Source: Candidatus Vallotiella hemipterorum
GTDB taxonomy: Bacteria; Pseudomonadota; Gammaproteobacteria; Burkholderiales; Burkholderiaceae
DNA length: 64,000 nucleotides
Direction: 5' to 3'
NCBI RefSeq assembly: GCF_910593725.1
Contig: NZ_OU343031.1
Location: 868,001 to 932,000 of the forward strand
Every line of letters begins with the position of its first letter. Position 1 is the first letter of the stretch. A program made the translations under genes and the position numbers. This document shows positions 1 through 10,489 of this stretch, piece by piece. The notes under the pieces were generated by a model, which searched no databases, was not told the origin of the DNA, and saw nothing but the letters and a program-made list of their open reading frames with translations.

Positions 1-576
1 CATGAGCAACATGAAAATCGATTGTTTATAGTAAAATTGTCACTGGAAGCCAAGACTTTGTATCTATGTGCAGATGCTATTTATTAGCGACTATTGCACG
101 CACAACGGAACCTTAAACCTGAGACTTGCTAGTCGTTCTCTGAGGGGCAGTTCTAAATGCGCCATTACAGCTCTCGACATAAACGATTAATAGCGTATAA
201 GTTTAGTTGACTTAACTACGGCTAGAAGCCTACTTACCTTTGAATTTTCCTTAACCGCTGCCGCTACTAATTGGCGTTGCTCTGCTATATTTCTTTCGGC
301 TCTTTGTTTTAAATTATTTCGTTTACGCCCTACTTTTTTCGAGAGTAGGGAAGCTCTAAAATATTCCTTTTGTTGTAGCAATATTATTCAATATGCTAGA
401 CCCACCAGGTCTAGTGAACTAACTAATAATGGAATTGTAAGTGCGAGTATGATAAAATCATCATCAATAATCCTTCGCTCAACCTAGGCGCTGTGTGCAT
501 CAATGTGGTGGCATGCCGTCTTCCCTAAACATGTCGGACTGATGTCTATGCTCGGTGTTGCTAAAAAGGTCTACCA
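1..576. other. Non-coding spacer upstream of dapC
   Basis: I recognise no gene here. A 64-codon lysine/arginine-rich reading frame on the minus strand (187-381) has no identifiable domain and no convincing ribosome-binding site. A small hairpin sits at 396-414 (7-bp arms CTAGACC/GGTCTAG) without a U-tract. The stretch probably represents eroded sequence plus the dapC leader. Confidence 0.6.
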
Positions 577-1791
577 GTGAATACGCGACTCGACCTTCTG
601 CAACCATATCCTTTTGAAAAGCTACGTACGCTATTCAACGGTGTGGCACCTTCTATGGCATACACGCCAATTAACTTCGGAATCGGCGAGCCAAAGCATC
701 CTACTCCAGAACTGATTTGCGAGGCTGTACGCACTGCTCTCGATGGATTAGCTCTATATCCATCGACCTCTGGAACATTGCCGTTGCGGCACGCGATTGC
801 ATCATGGCTGAGGCGACGATATAAATTACCATCAGTAGACCCGGCCACTGATGTATTGCCAGTATCTGGCTCACGTGAAGCGCTATTTGCGTTTGCACAA
901 ACGGTTATCGACTCAAGCTATAGAAGTACCGAAGGATTTCGGCCAGTTGTCTTATGCCCGAATCCAGGATATCAAATATACGAGGGTGCAGCACTCCTTG
1001 CTGGCGCGCAACCATACTACATAAATAGCGATCCGGCGCGCCATTATATATGCGATTATAGCACAGTGCCAGACGATATCTGGGCACGTACGCAGCTGCT
1101 ATATGTATGTTCACCGGGTAATCCTACCGGGGCCGTTCTAGACCTAGAAGATTGGCGGGATATCTTCGCGTTATCCGATCGTTTCGGTTTCATAATTGCC
1201 TCAGACGAATGCTATTCAGAAATCTACTTCGACGAATGTAATCCACCGCTTGGTGGGCTACAAGCCGCTAATACACTAGGCCGTAGCTTTAAACGTATTA
1301 TAATGTTTTCAAGCTTATCTAAGCGCTCAAATGTTCCTGGAATGCGATCCGGGTTCGTCGCCGGAGATGCATCTCTTTTAAAGAGCTTCCTTTTATTTCG
1401 TACTTATCACGGTTCGGCATTAAGCCCCGTTTACCAGGCCGCAAGCATTGCTGCGTGGGAAGATGAGCAGCACGTATTCGATAACCGTCAGTGGTACGCC
1501 GAAAAATTCAATATTATTACTCCAATGCTAGAAAAAGTATTGGATATTACAATTCCCGATGCAGGTTTTTACCTATGGATGCGCGTTTCATGTACTGGGT
1601 TAGATGACTGCACATTCGCACAGCGCTTATACGCTGACTATAATGTCACCGTTCTACCAGGCTCATATCTCGCTCGAACTGCGCATGGCACCAACCCAGG
1701 GTCCGACTATATCAGAATTGCACTAGTTTTGAATAGACTAGAATGTATAGAAGGTGCACGCCGGATTGTAGAATTTTGCCGGAGCTTATAA
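577..1791 (+). CDS. dapC: Succinyldiaminopimelate aminotransferase
   Basis: PLP-dependent class I/II aminotransferase that converts N-succinyl-2-amino-6-ketopimelate to N-succinyl-LL-diaminopimelate, in the succinylase route to meso-DAP and lysine (cytoplasm). The 404-residue length fits the family. An aminotransferase motif SPGNPTG lies at residues 179-185 and the probable PLP lysine is K249 in SLSK. The GTG start follows a short AAAGG about 7 bases upstream and gives the usual N-terminus (LLQPYPFEKL). It is followed by dapD and dapE in the same direction, so three consecutive steps of one pathway are clustered. It could be called a generic aminotransferase by sequence alone, but the context makes DapC the best name. 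Confidence 0.93.
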   Translation: MNTRLDLLQPYPFEKLRTLFNGVAPSMAYTPINFGIGEPKHPTPELICEAVRTALDGLALYPSTSGTLPLRHAIASWLRRRYKLPSVDPATDVLPVSGSREALFAFAQTVIDSSYRSTEGFRPVVLCPNPGYQIYEGAALLAGAQPYYINSDPARHYICDYSTVPDDIWARTQLLYVCSPGNPTGAVLDLEDWRDIFALSDRFGFIIASDECYSEIYFDECNPPLGGLQAANTLGRSFKRIIMFSSLSKRSNVPGMRSGFVAGDASLLKSFLLFRTYHGSALSPVYQAASIAAWEDEQHVFDNRQWYAEKFNIITPMLEKVLDITIPDAGFYLWMRVSCTGLDDCTFAQRLYADYNVTVLPGSYLARTAHGTNPGSDYIRIALVLNRLECIEGARRIVEFCRSL

Positions 1792-1863
1792 CGTGCCAAG
1801 CAATACTTAAAATGCATGTATAAGCATTGTATTAATCTTAACTACATTCGAAATTATTAATCT

Positions 1864-2691
1864 ATGTCGAAAGCATTGCAGGAAATTATCAATACTGCCT
1901 GGGAAGAGCGCACTCAGTTATTTCCGAAGTCTGTCCCTACTAATATCCGTCAGGCTATTACGTACGTCATTAGCGAGCTAGATCGAGGTATTCTGCGCAT
2001 AGCAGAAAAAAGAAAAGGCACGTGGATTGTTAACCAATGGCTTAAAAAGGCAGTACTACTATCGTTCCGGATCGAAGAGAATATTCCCATGGCTGCTGGC
2101 GGCTACTCGCAGTTTTATGACAAGGTGCCATCTAAGTTCGAGAACTACACGCCGGAAGATTTCATTAATGGAGGCTTTCGTGTTGTTCCGCCTGGAATCG
2201 TACGCCGGGGATCGTATATCGGGAAGAACGTTGTCTTAATGCCGTCGTATACGAATATCGGTGCATATGTAGATGAAGGTACAATGGTGGATACCTGGGC
2301 TACTGTGGGTTCATGCGCGCAGATCGGAAAAAATGTTCACTTGTCTGGGGGAGTGGGTATTGGCGGCGTACTCGAGCCGCTACAGGCCAATCCAGTAATT
2401 ATTGAAGACAACTGCTTTATTGGCGCGCGCTCCGAGATAGTTGAGGGCGTAATCGTCGAGGAGAACTCAGTAATCTCCATGGGCGTTTATTTAGGTCAGA
2501 GCACAAAAATTTATAATCGTGAGACTCGAGAAGTTATTTATGGCCGTGTGCCAGCGGGATCGGTTGTGGTAGCCGGCAACCTGCCGTCACCTAACGGTGA
2601 ATACAGCTTATACTGCGCTGTAATCGTTAAGCAAGTCGATGCTAAAACTCGAGCCAAGGTTGGCATTAACGAGCTTCTACGGGGAGACTAA
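1864..2691 (+). CDS. dapD: Tetrahydrodipicolinate N-succinyltransferase
   Basis: Transfers succinyl from succinyl-CoA to tetrahydrodipicolinate, the step just before DapC. The protein is 275 residues, the normal DapD length, with an N-terminal helical part and a central left-handed beta-helix. Hexapeptide repeats are visible as successive GxxIGxxxx turns from about residue 110 to 210 ([20 protein letters not shown] region, then [12 protein letters not shown]). The ATG start lies 72 bases after dapC, so both probably share a transcript. No truncation or missing segment is seen. Succinyl-CoA for this step can come from the odhAB/lpd complex encoded elsewhere in the window. Confidence 0.96.
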   Translation: MSKALQEIINTAWEERTQLFPKSVPTNIRQAITYVISELDRGILRIAEKRKGTWIVNQWLKKAVLLSFRIEENIPMAAGGYSQFYDKVPSKFENYTPEDFINGGFRVVPPGIVRRGSYIGKNVVLMPSYTNIGAYVDEGTMVDTWATVGSCAQIGKNVHLSGGVGIGGVLEPLQANPVIIEDNCFIGARSEIVEGVIVEENSVISMGVYLGQSTKIYNRETREVIYGRVPAGSVVVAGNLPSPNGEYSLYCAVIVKQVDAKTRAKVGINELLRGD

Positions 2692-2877
2692 ATGGCTGTG
2701 AGAAAGCTCCCTCGTAAAAATAAGGTCGATTGTAGAAAAAAAGCAACCATCTGATTGAGGTTTTATCAAATACCCCCTTTAAATAGTATTACGACATGTA
2801 GTGCGTTATTGCAGCTAATAGCGGCATCAAGGCAGTCACCTTTCTGCTGAATTAAGTATTAAACTATCTTCCCATCT

Positions 2878-4017
2878 ATGAGCCGTACGCTAGCCCTGGC
2901 TGAATCTTTGATCAGCCGTGCGTCTGTTACACCTGAGGACAAAGGCTGCCAGACACTGATAATAGAGCGCCTAGTAGCGCTCGGATTCAACTGCACAATT
3001 CTTGCCGAAAGCGGTGTTACTAACCTTTGGGCACTTAAGCGTGGCGCTCACGGCCAGGCGGGTAAGCTGCTAGCCTTTGCTGGTCATACTGATGTAGTGC
3101 CGGCAGGGCCTATGGAGCACTGGAGCACTAATCCATTTGTTCCTATGCGGCGTGATGGCCGTTTGTACGGACGTGGTGCAGCTGATATGAAGTCCTCGCT
3201 AGCTGCTTTTATCGTTGCGGTCGAGGAATTTGTCTCAGCTCATTCGGAGCATTCCGGCTCCATTGGATTTTTAATCACTAGCGATGAAGAAGGGCCGGCA
3301 CGATATGGAACCATCAAGATAGTTGAGTGGCTTGAAGCGCGAGGAGATCGCTTAGACTACTGCGTGGTCGGCGAGCCAACTTCTGGTGAGCGATTCGGTG
3401 ACACGCTAAAAAATGGTCGACGTGGTTCGCTGTCTGGCGTGTTAACTGTGCGTGGTATACAGGGTCATGTAGCATACCCACACTTAGCTAAAAATCCAGT
3501 ACATCTTCTTGCGCCGGCTCTCACCGACCTTGTACGCGTAACTTGGGATCAAGGAAATGAGTACTTTCCTCCAACTACATGGCAGGTATCAAAACTGCAT
3601 GCTGGAACTAGCGTAACTAATATGATTCCAGGAAGTGTAAACGTGGGCTTCAACTTCCGTTTTTCAACGGCAACGTTACCCGACGAATTGAAGACGCGAA
3701 CGCATGCGATTCTTGATACGCACGGACTAGAGTATGAGTTAACTTGGCACTTAAGCGGCATGCCGTTCCTGACACCACGTGGTGAACTATCTAGTGCTCT
3801 CGAACAGGCGATCGAAGCTGAAACTGGTATATGCCCTACTCTTTCTACGACTGGTGGCACCTCTGATGGCCGCTTTATTACTCGGATTTGCAGGCAAGTT
3901 ATTGAGTTTGGACCGTGTAATGCCTCAATCCATAAGGTAGATGAATATATTGAATTATCTCATCTTGAGCCTCTAAAAAACGTATATCGAGGGGTGCTAG
4001 AGCGCCTGATTGCGTAA
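2878..4017 (+). CDS. dapE: Succinyl-diaminopimelate desuccinylase
   Basis: M20-family di-zinc amidase that removes succinate from N-succinyl-LL-DAP to give LL-DAP for peptidoglycan and lysine. It has 379 residues, as expected. Metal-site motifs are present: AGHTDVVP with H70, then [10 protein letters not shown], the catalytic SDEEGPA, and the C-terminal HKVDEYI. The lid/dimerisation domain sits in the middle, as in the family. A 186-bp spacer separates it from dapD, longer than usual for this cluster, so it may have its own promoter. No start ambiguity is obvious. Confidence 0.96.
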   Translation: MSRTLALAESLISRASVTPEDKGCQTLIIERLVALGFNCTILAESGVTNLWALKRGAHGQAGKLLAFAGHTDVVPAGPMEHWSTNPFVPMRRDGRLYGRGAADMKSSLAAFIVAVEEFVSAHSEHSGSIGFLITSDEEGPARYGTIKIVEWLEARGDRLDYCVVGEPTSGERFGDTLKNGRRGSLSGVLTVRGIQGHVAYPHLAKNPVHLLAPALTDLVRVTWDQGNEYFPPTTWQVSKLHAGTSVTNMIPGSVNVGFNFRFSTATLPDELKTRTHAILDTHGLEYELTWHLSGMPFLTPRGELSSALEQAIEAETGICPTLSTTGGTSDGRFITRICRQVIEFGPCNASIHKVDEYIELSHLEPLKNVYRGVLERLIA

Positions 4018-4122
4018 TATATGATAGGTTACATTATAGCCTACTGGTAAATTTTGATATTAGCCTTTACAGTAATCCTATATGGGTCTAATCACTACCA
4101 GTTAAAGCCCATCGTTATTTCT

Positions 4123-5016
4123 ATGAACCATTCTTTTTCTACTGTCCGAGACTTGTTTCGTTATGCGGTCACTCGCTTTAATCAGGCCCAGCTAGTATTT
4201 GGACAAGGTAACGTAGATGCTTATGATGAAGCCGCATACCTAGTGCTTCATACTCTTCACTTGCCATTAGATACACTAGATCCATTCCTTGAGGCTCATC
4301 TACTACAGGACGAAATTAGAGCGGTATTTGATATTATCGAGCGTCGCGTCACGCATCGGTTGCCAGCAGCTTATCTAACACACGAGGCTTGGTTACACGG
4401 CTATCACTTTTATGTTGATGAGCGAGTTATTATTCCACGCTCACTAATTAGTGAATTACTGATCAAGCGATTATTTCCATCGATCGACATGCCAGATAAA
4501 CTAAGTGCAGTGCTCGAGTTATGCACTGGGTCTGGTTGCCTTGCGATTATGTCAGCCCACGCATTCCCCTACGCTGAGATCGATGCGGTTGACTTGTCAG
4601 CGCAGGCGCTGCAGGTAGCACAAAAAAATATTGATGACTACAACTTGAATAAGAGAGTGATGCTTTTCGAGGGTGACTTGTTTGAACCACTACCCCAGCG
4701 CCAGTATGATTTGATTATTACTAATCCACCATATGTTAACGACGAATCAATGAAGCTCTTGCCCGTCGAGTACTGCCACGAACCACGGATTGCACTTGCT
4801 GGTGGCGGCGATGGTATGAACATCATTCGCCGGATCGTCAGCGAAGCGCACAACTGGCTAACTAACAGCGGCATTCTAATCATTGAAATCGGAAACGAGC
4901 AGCATCATTTACAAGCTGTATTCAATGGCTTACCGATGACGTGGCTTCCAACCAATGCCGGAAACAATAGTGTCTTATTACTGCATGCAGCAGATCTGCC
5001 GTGTAAAAAACACTAA
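4123..5016 (+). CDS. prmB: Ribosomal protein uL3 / release-factor-type glutamine methyltransferase PrmB
   Basis: SAM-dependent methyltransferase that modifies a glutamine in ribosomal protein L3 (PrmB) and resembles PrmC/HemK. The N(5)-glutamine methyltransferase signature NPPY lies at residues 201-204, after the SAM-binding segment VLELCTGSGCLA. I start at the ATG at 4123 (MNHSFSTVRDLF), which matches the family N-terminus. The frame is open back to a TTG at 4054, but those 23 residues look like untranslated leader. The predicted length is 297 residues. PrmB is preferred over PrmC because of the dapE neighbourhood, as in other Burkholderiaceae, and the N-terminal YAVTRFNQAQLVFGQG-type sequence. 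Confidence 0.92.
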   Translation: MNHSFSTVRDLFRYAVTRFNQAQLVFGQGNVDAYDEAAYLVLHTLHLPLDTLDPFLEAHLLQDEIRAVFDIIERRVTHRLPAAYLTHEAWLHGYHFYVDERVIIPRSLISELLIKRLFPSIDMPDKLSAVLELCTGSGCLAIMSAHAFPYAEIDAVDLSAQALQVAQKNIDDYNLNKRVMLFEGDLFEPLPQRQYDLIITNPPYVNDESMKLLPVEYCHEPRIALAGGGDGMNIIRRIVSEAHNWLTNSGILIIEIGNEQHHLQAVFNGLPMTWLPTNAGNNSVLLLHAADLPCKKH

Positions 5017-5177
5017 ATATAATAAGCAACGTCATTATTGTGATACATCACTGCTATACTAATAATCCAGTGAAGCACTATGCGTTCCAATATATGCAGC
5101 GGATTGCTGTACACGTTGCAATTAATACTGCTAAAAGTGTCATGACGGGTAAGGTAAAACCATATGGCGCACGATGC

Positions 5178-5200
5178 GAGCTGTTATTAGCTCTCTTTTT
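5178..5200 (+). terminator. Terminator-like hairpin directly before cls
   Basis: A 5-bp stem GAGCT/AGCTC with a 6-base loop is followed by TCTTTTT. It looks like a short Rho-independent terminator for the dapC-prmB genes, yet its U-tract ends only 5 bases before the cls start codon. The stem is short, so this may be chance. Confidence 0.35.
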
Positions 5201-5205
5201 CTAGC

Positions 5206-6651
5206 ATGCAACTAGATTGGCTCCACTGCGGTACATTAGTAGTTTGTGCGCATGTACTCGGCATTATTGCCGCTTGCCATGCAATCCTCCACACGCGTAC
5301 GTCTCAGGGTGCAATCGCGTGGGTTGTTTCCCTGATCGGAGTACCATACCTAACACTAGTTCCGTATCTCTTCCTTGGGCGTAGTCGTTTTAAAGGTTAT
5401 ATCGACGCACGACGCCTTGAGTATGAGGCGATCCGAGAACTACGTTTAGATCTAGTCGGCAATATTAGTACGCAAACTGACGTACTAAACAACGCTCCAG
5501 TTCACCAGCTTGGCATACAAACTATCACTGCACTGTCTTCACTGACACGTATGTCATTTTCGACCGGTAACCACGTACGAACTCTTATTAACGGCGAAGC
5601 AACATTTTCGGCAATTTTCGATACAATCAATGCGGCACGTTATTACGTACTTGTCCAATCTTTTATTATTCGTGCTGATATAGTCGGCGACATGCTGCGT
5701 GATGTACTGCTGGCTAAAGCGGCACAAGGGGTTCGGGTACACTTGCTATATGATAGCATTGGCAGTATAGACTTACCGGTAGCTTACCTAAGTGCTTTAC
5801 GTGCCGGGAGCGTAGAGGTACATGCCTTCACTACTAATCGATGTTTTGTTAACCGTTTCCAACTTAATTTTCGTAATCACCGAAAAATTGTCATCGTCGA
5901 TGGTGAATATGCATTTATTGGAGGACATAATATTGGTATCGAATACTTGGGTGGCAAACCATCATTATCGCCATGGCGTGATACGCATATTGAAGTTCGT
6001 GGGCCCGTTGTAAAGCAAATCGAATTTGTATTTGTTGAGGATTGGTTTTGGGCTACTCAACGGCTGCCTGATACTACGTCATCTATTCGCCCGTGCGATG
6101 GCAATATGCATTGCCAAGTTATCGCTAGCGGTCCAGCTGACCGACAAGAAACATGCCTGCTATTCTTTGTCGAATCTATTCATGCGGCACGCGAGCGGAT
6201 TTGGATTACTAGCCCTTACTTAATACCCGATGAGGCCGTATTCGCTGCTCTTAGACTAGCTGTAATGCGCGGCGTTGACGTGCGCGTGCTTATTCCAGCG
6301 CGTCGAGATCATATTGTAGTTTTTGAGGCTTCCAGATTATATGCATATGATATGGTACATGCTGGCATCCAAATCTTCTGCTATCGGCCAGGCTTCCTGC
6401 ATCAAAAGGTTATTCTCATCGATTCTGTCGCCGCCGCAATCGGCAGTGCTAACCTTGATAATCGATCATTTCGACTAAACTTTGAGATTATGTTATTGAT
6501 TGTTGATTCAATATTTGCTGCGGAAGTTTCTTCTATGCTCGAAGCTGATTTCGCATTATCCGATCCGGTTCGGGCTAATGAGTACGAACAAACTCCAGCA
6601 TGGAGACGTATGGCAATGCATGTTGCACGGCTGTTCTCACCTATTCTATAA
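5206..6651 (+). CDS. cls: Cardiolipin synthase (ClsA type)
   Basis: Membrane phospholipase-D-superfamily enzyme that joins two phosphatidylglycerol molecules into cardiolipin. The 481-residue protein starts with two hydrophobic segments (about residues 8-25 and 35-58), then carries two HxKx4D motifs: HRKIVIVDG from H225 and HQKVILID from H399, each followed by the GSxN-like part (GGHN, GSANLDNRS). Both catalytic halves are therefore intact. The ATG start gives the usual MQLDWLHCGTLV beginning, but no Shine-Dalgarno sequence is visible and a terminator-like hairpin abuts the start. A hairpin (6638-6657) overlaps the stop codon. Confidence 0.93.
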   Translation: MQLDWLHCGTLVVCAHVLGIIAACHAILHTRTSQGAIAWVVSLIGVPYLTLVPYLFLGRSRFKGYIDARRLEYEAIRELRLDLVGNISTQTDVLNNAPVHQLGIQTITALSSLTRMSFSTGNHVRTLINGEATFSAIFDTINAARYYVLVQSFIIRADIVGDMLRDVLLAKAAQGVRVHLLYDSIGSIDLPVAYLSALRAGSVEVHAFTTNRCFVNRFQLNFRNHRKIVIVDGEYAFIGGHNIGIEYLGGKPSLSPWRDTHIEVRGPVVKQIEFVFVEDWFWATQRLPDTTSSIRPCDGNMHCQVIASGPADRQETCLLFFVESIHAARERIWITSPYLIPDEAVFAALRLAVMRGVDVRVLIPARRDHIVVFEASRLYAYDMVHAGIQIFCYRPGFLHQKVILIDSVAAAIGSANLDNRSFRLNFEIMLLIVDSIFAAEVSSMLEADFALSDPVRANEYEQTPAWRRMAMHVARLFSPIL

Positions 6652-6657
6652 TAGGTG
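6638..6657 (+). terminator. Hairpin overlapping the cls stop codon
   Basis: A perfect 8-bp stem CACCTATT/AATAGGTG with a 4-base loop spans the cls stop. It could end the plus-strand transcript or protect its 3' end, but no run of U follows. Confidence 0.35.
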
Positions 6658-7478
6658 TGCTATAGATTAAAGATTGTGAGCGTTATGCCCGATACTAAAA
6701 AAATTAAGTATATACGCTCTAGTATAGAATTTACCCGGCAAGAAATTTTTGTAGTTTCTTTCTAATCATACTACGAACTCTAGCACCCCCCCTAAAAAAC
6801 GGAATAATATATCAAAGCGTTTGATTATAGCTAGATTGTCACACTAAAAAGTTTTTATGTAAACAATATATATACTATTATTAATATTTATATTAACCAC
6901 CTATTATATAATAGAAATTATATTATTAATAATTACAAAAATAGTGTTTTAGCTTAAAACTAATCCTAAAACCTTTCTATTAATGACGGCTATACAAGTA
7001 GCTATTAGTTCTAAGATATTTAATCTAACAGAAAAAATAATTTAATTAATTTCCTATTGTGCTAGAGTCAAAAAATTTTTGTATATTATAAGAACAATAA
7101 TACGAAAGTAAAAACAAATTTACTGTGATAAAAGGCAAAAGCAAGTATAAGGTATTTTAAATACTTACTGAGTCTAAATAAATAATACGGTAAAGTAAGA
7201 AACTTTTATATCATATAAGTACTACTACTATCAAATGCTTGATCTCTTAATTAAAAATAAGATTATTATACGCTATATAGAAATATCGGTATCTAAATAA
7301 TATTTTTTTAATAATAGACTAGATATTCAGCTACTCTATAAATTTTATTAAAAAATAAATTTACATTTTTATTAACTACTAGTTAATAACTAAAGTCTTA
7401 AATTTTAAGTACTTGCTTATTTCCGAGGGAATTGTATGGCATATTAAAAATATACAAGATGTTAGTTATCTCTCTACC
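6658..7478. other. Very AT-rich gene-free spacer
   Basis: No gene or RNA is recognised. Hand-counting 6841-7080 gives 45 G/C in 240 bases (about 19%), far below the neighbouring genes. A C7 run stands out at 6786-6792. It lies between the convergent cls (+) and gpx (-) ends. Confidence 0.75.
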
Positions 7479-7958
7479 TTAGAGAAACTTCTCAATGTCT
7501 GGCGCAATTAAGCTAGGCCTAGTAATAGGCGCATAGCGTTTAACCGGCTGGCCTTCACGGGTAATTAAAAACTTAGTGAAATTCCACTTAATTGCTTTAA
7601 TACCAAGAATACCAGGTACCTTTCTTGTTAGATAGTAGTATAGCGGGTGCGCATAAATACCGTTTACATTGATCTTGTTAAACACGGGAAATTTTACTTT
7701 ACTATTTGTATAGCAGCATTTCTCAATCTGAGTCGCAGTACGCAGCTCTTGTTTGCCAAACTGGTTACATGGAAAGTCCAAGATCTCTAGGCCGCATGCC
7801 GCATATTGTTTGTACAAAATTTGTAACTCCTTGTACTGGGATGCAAAATGACATGCACTAGCAGTATTAACAATTAATAGAACCTTACCACGGTAGCGCT
7901 CTAACATAATGTCTTCGCCCCCGAGCAATTGGGCGGAAAATAAATAAATATTATTCAC
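7479..7958 (-). CDS. Glutathione peroxidase family thiol peroxidase
   Basis: Reduces peroxides; bacterial members usually work as thioredoxin-dependent peroxidases. 159 residues, normal length. The catalytic cysteine C36 is in NTASACHF (the usual form is NTASECGF, so E and G are changed to A and H). The second conserved motif FPCNQFGKQE starts at F62 and carries Q66. The WNFTKF motif supplies the Trp and Asn of the tetrad. GTG start; the N-terminus MNNIYLFSAQLLGGE matches the family. It stands alone between two AT-rich spacers and shows some non-conservative changes, but the active-site residues are all present. Confidence 0.88.
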   Translation of the reverse strand: MNNIYLFSAQLLGGEDIMLERYRGKVLLIVNTASACHFASQYKELQILYKQYAACGLEILDFPCNQFGKQELRTATQIEKCCYTNSKVKFPVFNKINVNGIYAHPLYYYLTRKVPGILGIKAIKWNFTKFLITREGQPVKRYAPITRPSLIAPDIEKFL

Positions 7959-8238
7959 CTAGACTTTTTGAAAAATTAAAGTTAAGACATACAAGGTAAA
8001 TACCTCTAGTATAGAGTACTTACTATTACTCTAAATATGTTATATGTATAAAGCGAGTATAGTTCAAATAAATAATGTGGACTAGATTATAATATTAAGA
8101 TAAAAATCAGGCATATAAATAAAATTTATAACGCACTAAAATAGCAGTATGCTAGCTACAGCAAGTATTACTATGCTAAACGTCTAATTAATAACTGGAA
8201 CTAAGTAAATTAATAAAGAAAACGCTGAAGAAAGTTAG

Positions 8239-8952
8239 TTAAAGGAGAGATAAATGGTTCTTCTCATAATCAATGCGCTGCACACCATATTTAGTGCCAA
8301 GCAGGCATAAGTTAGCACTAAGCATAGAAAATAGGCCAATAGTTACAACTCCAGGCCATTGATTTAGACTGCGTTCTAGCATAATAGGATCTTCAATAAC
8401 TAGGTTATAAATATCAAGAATCTCATTACCATTGTCAGTAATAAATGGCTTGCCATTATGCATCAGACGTAGCATTGGTATACCAGTAGTTAATCTAGTA
8501 ATACGCCGTGCGAGTGCTATACGTGCCATTGGGATTACTTCAATTGGTAATGGAAATTTACCTAGTACTGGCACGAGCTTACTTTTATCTGCAATACATA
8601 CAAATATATCAGCCTCCGCTGCAATAATTTTTTCTCGTGTTAATGCACCACCACCGCCTTTGATCATTGCGCCATGTGGATTAATTTCATCTGCACCATC
8701 CACATAAATGGGTAACGACTCAAGACTGCCTAATTCAAATACTTGAAACTTATGTGATATTAAATGATATGTCGTTGCAATAGAGCTCGATATAGCTCCA
8801 CGATATCGGTCCCGCTTTTTACTAAGCGCATCGATAAAGTAATTCACAGTTGATCCAGTACCAACACCGATTGTTGCACCTTCCGGTACTTGTGTATTCA
8901 CATAATCAGCCGCTACTTGGCCAACAAGTTTCTTAATTTCTTCTTGAGTCAT
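8239..8952 (-). CDS. rpiA: Ribose-5-phosphate isomerase A
   Basis: Interconverts ribose-5-phosphate and ribulose-5-phosphate in the non-oxidative pentose phosphate pathway. 237 residues, slightly longer than usual (about 220-231) because of a basic tail (KNHLSLL). Family motifs are intact: the phosphate-binding [13 protein letters not shown] near residue 32, [20 protein letters not shown] with the catalytic Asp/Glu region, and [19 protein letters not shown]. It lies upstream of gpx and downstream of rlmB on the same strand, but long AT-rich spacers isolate it, so it is probably transcribed alone. Confidence 0.95.
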   Translation of the reverse strand: MTQEEIKKLVGQVAADYVNTQVPEGATIGVGTGSTVNYFIDALSKKRDRYRGAISSSIATTYHLISHKFQVFELGSLESLPIYVDGADEINPHGAMIKGGGGALTREKIIAAEADIFVCIADKSKLVPVLGKFPLPIEVIPMARIALARRITRLTTGIPMLRLMHNGKPFITDNGNEILDIYNLVIEDPIMLERSLNQWPGVVTIGLFSMLSANLCLLGTKYGVQRIDYEKNHLSLL

Positions 8953-9615
8953 CTAGAATATACGGCACGAAAGTTCAAGATAGTGAAACTAGGTAGTTGT
9001 TTATATTACTTAGTTTAAGCTAACTTATTTAAAGTAAATAAGATCTTTAATTTAATATATATTACATTTATAATGTTATTATTTACCACCGTTTAAAGTA
9101 ATTATTTTTAATATAAACTTAATTTTCTAATTTTAAGAGAATTAAAGAATTTATTTTATTCAAATTTTAACTAATTATATAATAAGCGAACAGAACTTAA
9201 TGTAATTATTACCTATATATACTAAATATTTTTCTAATTTTTTAAAATTTACAGCCTTCTCGCAGGAAGAAGCTATTTTTATTTTTAATAAAAAACACGT
9301 TTATATTTGTTTGTTAAGTCACGGTCAACTCGACAATATTAAACTGGCATTTTGATCATTCGTAAACATAAAGTATTCTATTAAAATAGTCGGGATAGAT
9401 TATTTTTAAGGTAGTTTATTGGGCAATGTATCTCTTGCTATTGTCAGTAGTTCTACTAAGAAGAGTACGAATTATACCGATAATAAGCTAGAGCCTATTG
9501 CTTACTCTATTACTCTAAAATAGAGGTGTATTTAACTGCTTTTTAATGCTCTAAAACCATAGAAATAGCACTTATTTTATATTAAATTATTTTAAGGGCA
9601 GAGTTATATAACTCA
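8953..9615. other. AT-rich spacer between rlmB and rpiA
   Basis: No gene, RNA or clear terminator is recognised. The composition is again very AT-rich, especially 9000-9300. Both flanking genes run leftwards, so this probably held one or more lost genes plus the rpiA promoter. Confidence 0.7.
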
Positions 9616-10362
9616 CTAATTTTTAGTGTTTATTCTCTGCCTCACTGCCTCAAATAGGCAAATACCGCTAGCAACTGATACATTTAAGCTGCTTACTCTG
9701 CCCATCATCGGAATATATATTAAGTCATCGCAAGTTTCACGAGTTAACCTACGCATACCCTCTCCTTCTGAACCCATAATTAGCGCAATCGAACCACTAA
9801 GTTCCGTAGCGTATAAGCTGTTCTGAGCATCAGCAGCAGTACCAATCACCCAAACGCCAGCATCCTTTAATTCACGTAGTGAACGAGCGAGATTAGTAAC
9901 TGTAATGTACGGCATAGTCTCACTTGCACCACTAGCGACCTTTGCCGCAATTGAATTGAGGCTTGCCGAATGATCTCGTGGTGCTATGACTGCTTGTGCG
10001 CCAGCTGCATCAGCTACACGTAGGCATGCTCCAAGGTTATTTGGATCGGTAACCCTATCTAGTACTAGTAGTAGCGCAGGTCTAAGTAGCGTGTTTAGCA
10101 GATCAGTTAGATTTTGTACACGCAGAAAATCTGTGGCGCGCGCAACGACACCTTGATGTTTTTTAGTACCGGCTAGGCTGTATAGCCGCTCATCATTTAC
10201 GTCAATTAACCGAATGCTATATGATTGCACTGTTTGTAGAAAGTCCCGCATACGGCGGTCGCGCCTTGTCGGGTTATATAGAATTTCTTTTATGCTTAAA
10301 GGGCTGCAACGTAGCCGCGCAGTAATTGCGTGGAATCCATATAAAACCTTAAAATGTGTCAT
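9616..10362 (-). CDS. rlmB: 23S rRNA 2'-O-ribose methyltransferase RlmB (SpoU family)
   Basis: Methylates G2251 (E. coli numbering) in the 23S rRNA P-loop region. The SPOUT motifs are present: DRVTDPNNLGACLRVADA (motif 1), LIMGSEGEGMRRLTRE (motif 2) and IPMMGRVSSLNVSVASGI (motif 3), giving the deep trefoil knot that binds SAM. I choose the internal ATG (MTHFKVLYGFHAI), giving 248 residues, the family length. The frame is open 10 codons further upstream to 10392 but those residues do not resemble the family. It follows rnr on the same strand, an arrangement known from many proteobacteria. Confidence 0.94.
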   Translation of the reverse strand: MTHFKVLYGFHAITARLRCSPLSIKEILYNPTRRDRRMRDFLQTVQSYSIRLIDVNDERLYSLAGTKKHQGVVARATDFLRVQNLTDLLNTLLRPALLLVLDRVTDPNNLGACLRVADAAGAQAVIAPRDHSASLNSIAAKVASGASETMPYITVTNLARSLRELKDAGVWVIGTAADAQNSLYATELSGSIALIMGSEGEGMRRLTRETCDDLIYIPMMGRVSSLNVSVASGICLFEAVRQRINTKN

Positions 10363-10489
10363 AAAGACAACTTCTAAGAAAGTAGAACACAAGTAATCTA
10401 TAGTTTTTTTGCTTCGTATTTATCTATTTGTGCTAAAGACAATAGGTAGAGATTTTATCGGTGCAAACTTGCCTGCGTGGTAAGCCTTA

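Noticed and set aside
187-381. 64-codon basic ORF on the minus strand
   Set aside because: No recognisable domain, no convincing ribosome-binding site, and it lies in decayed sequence; too weak to call a gene.
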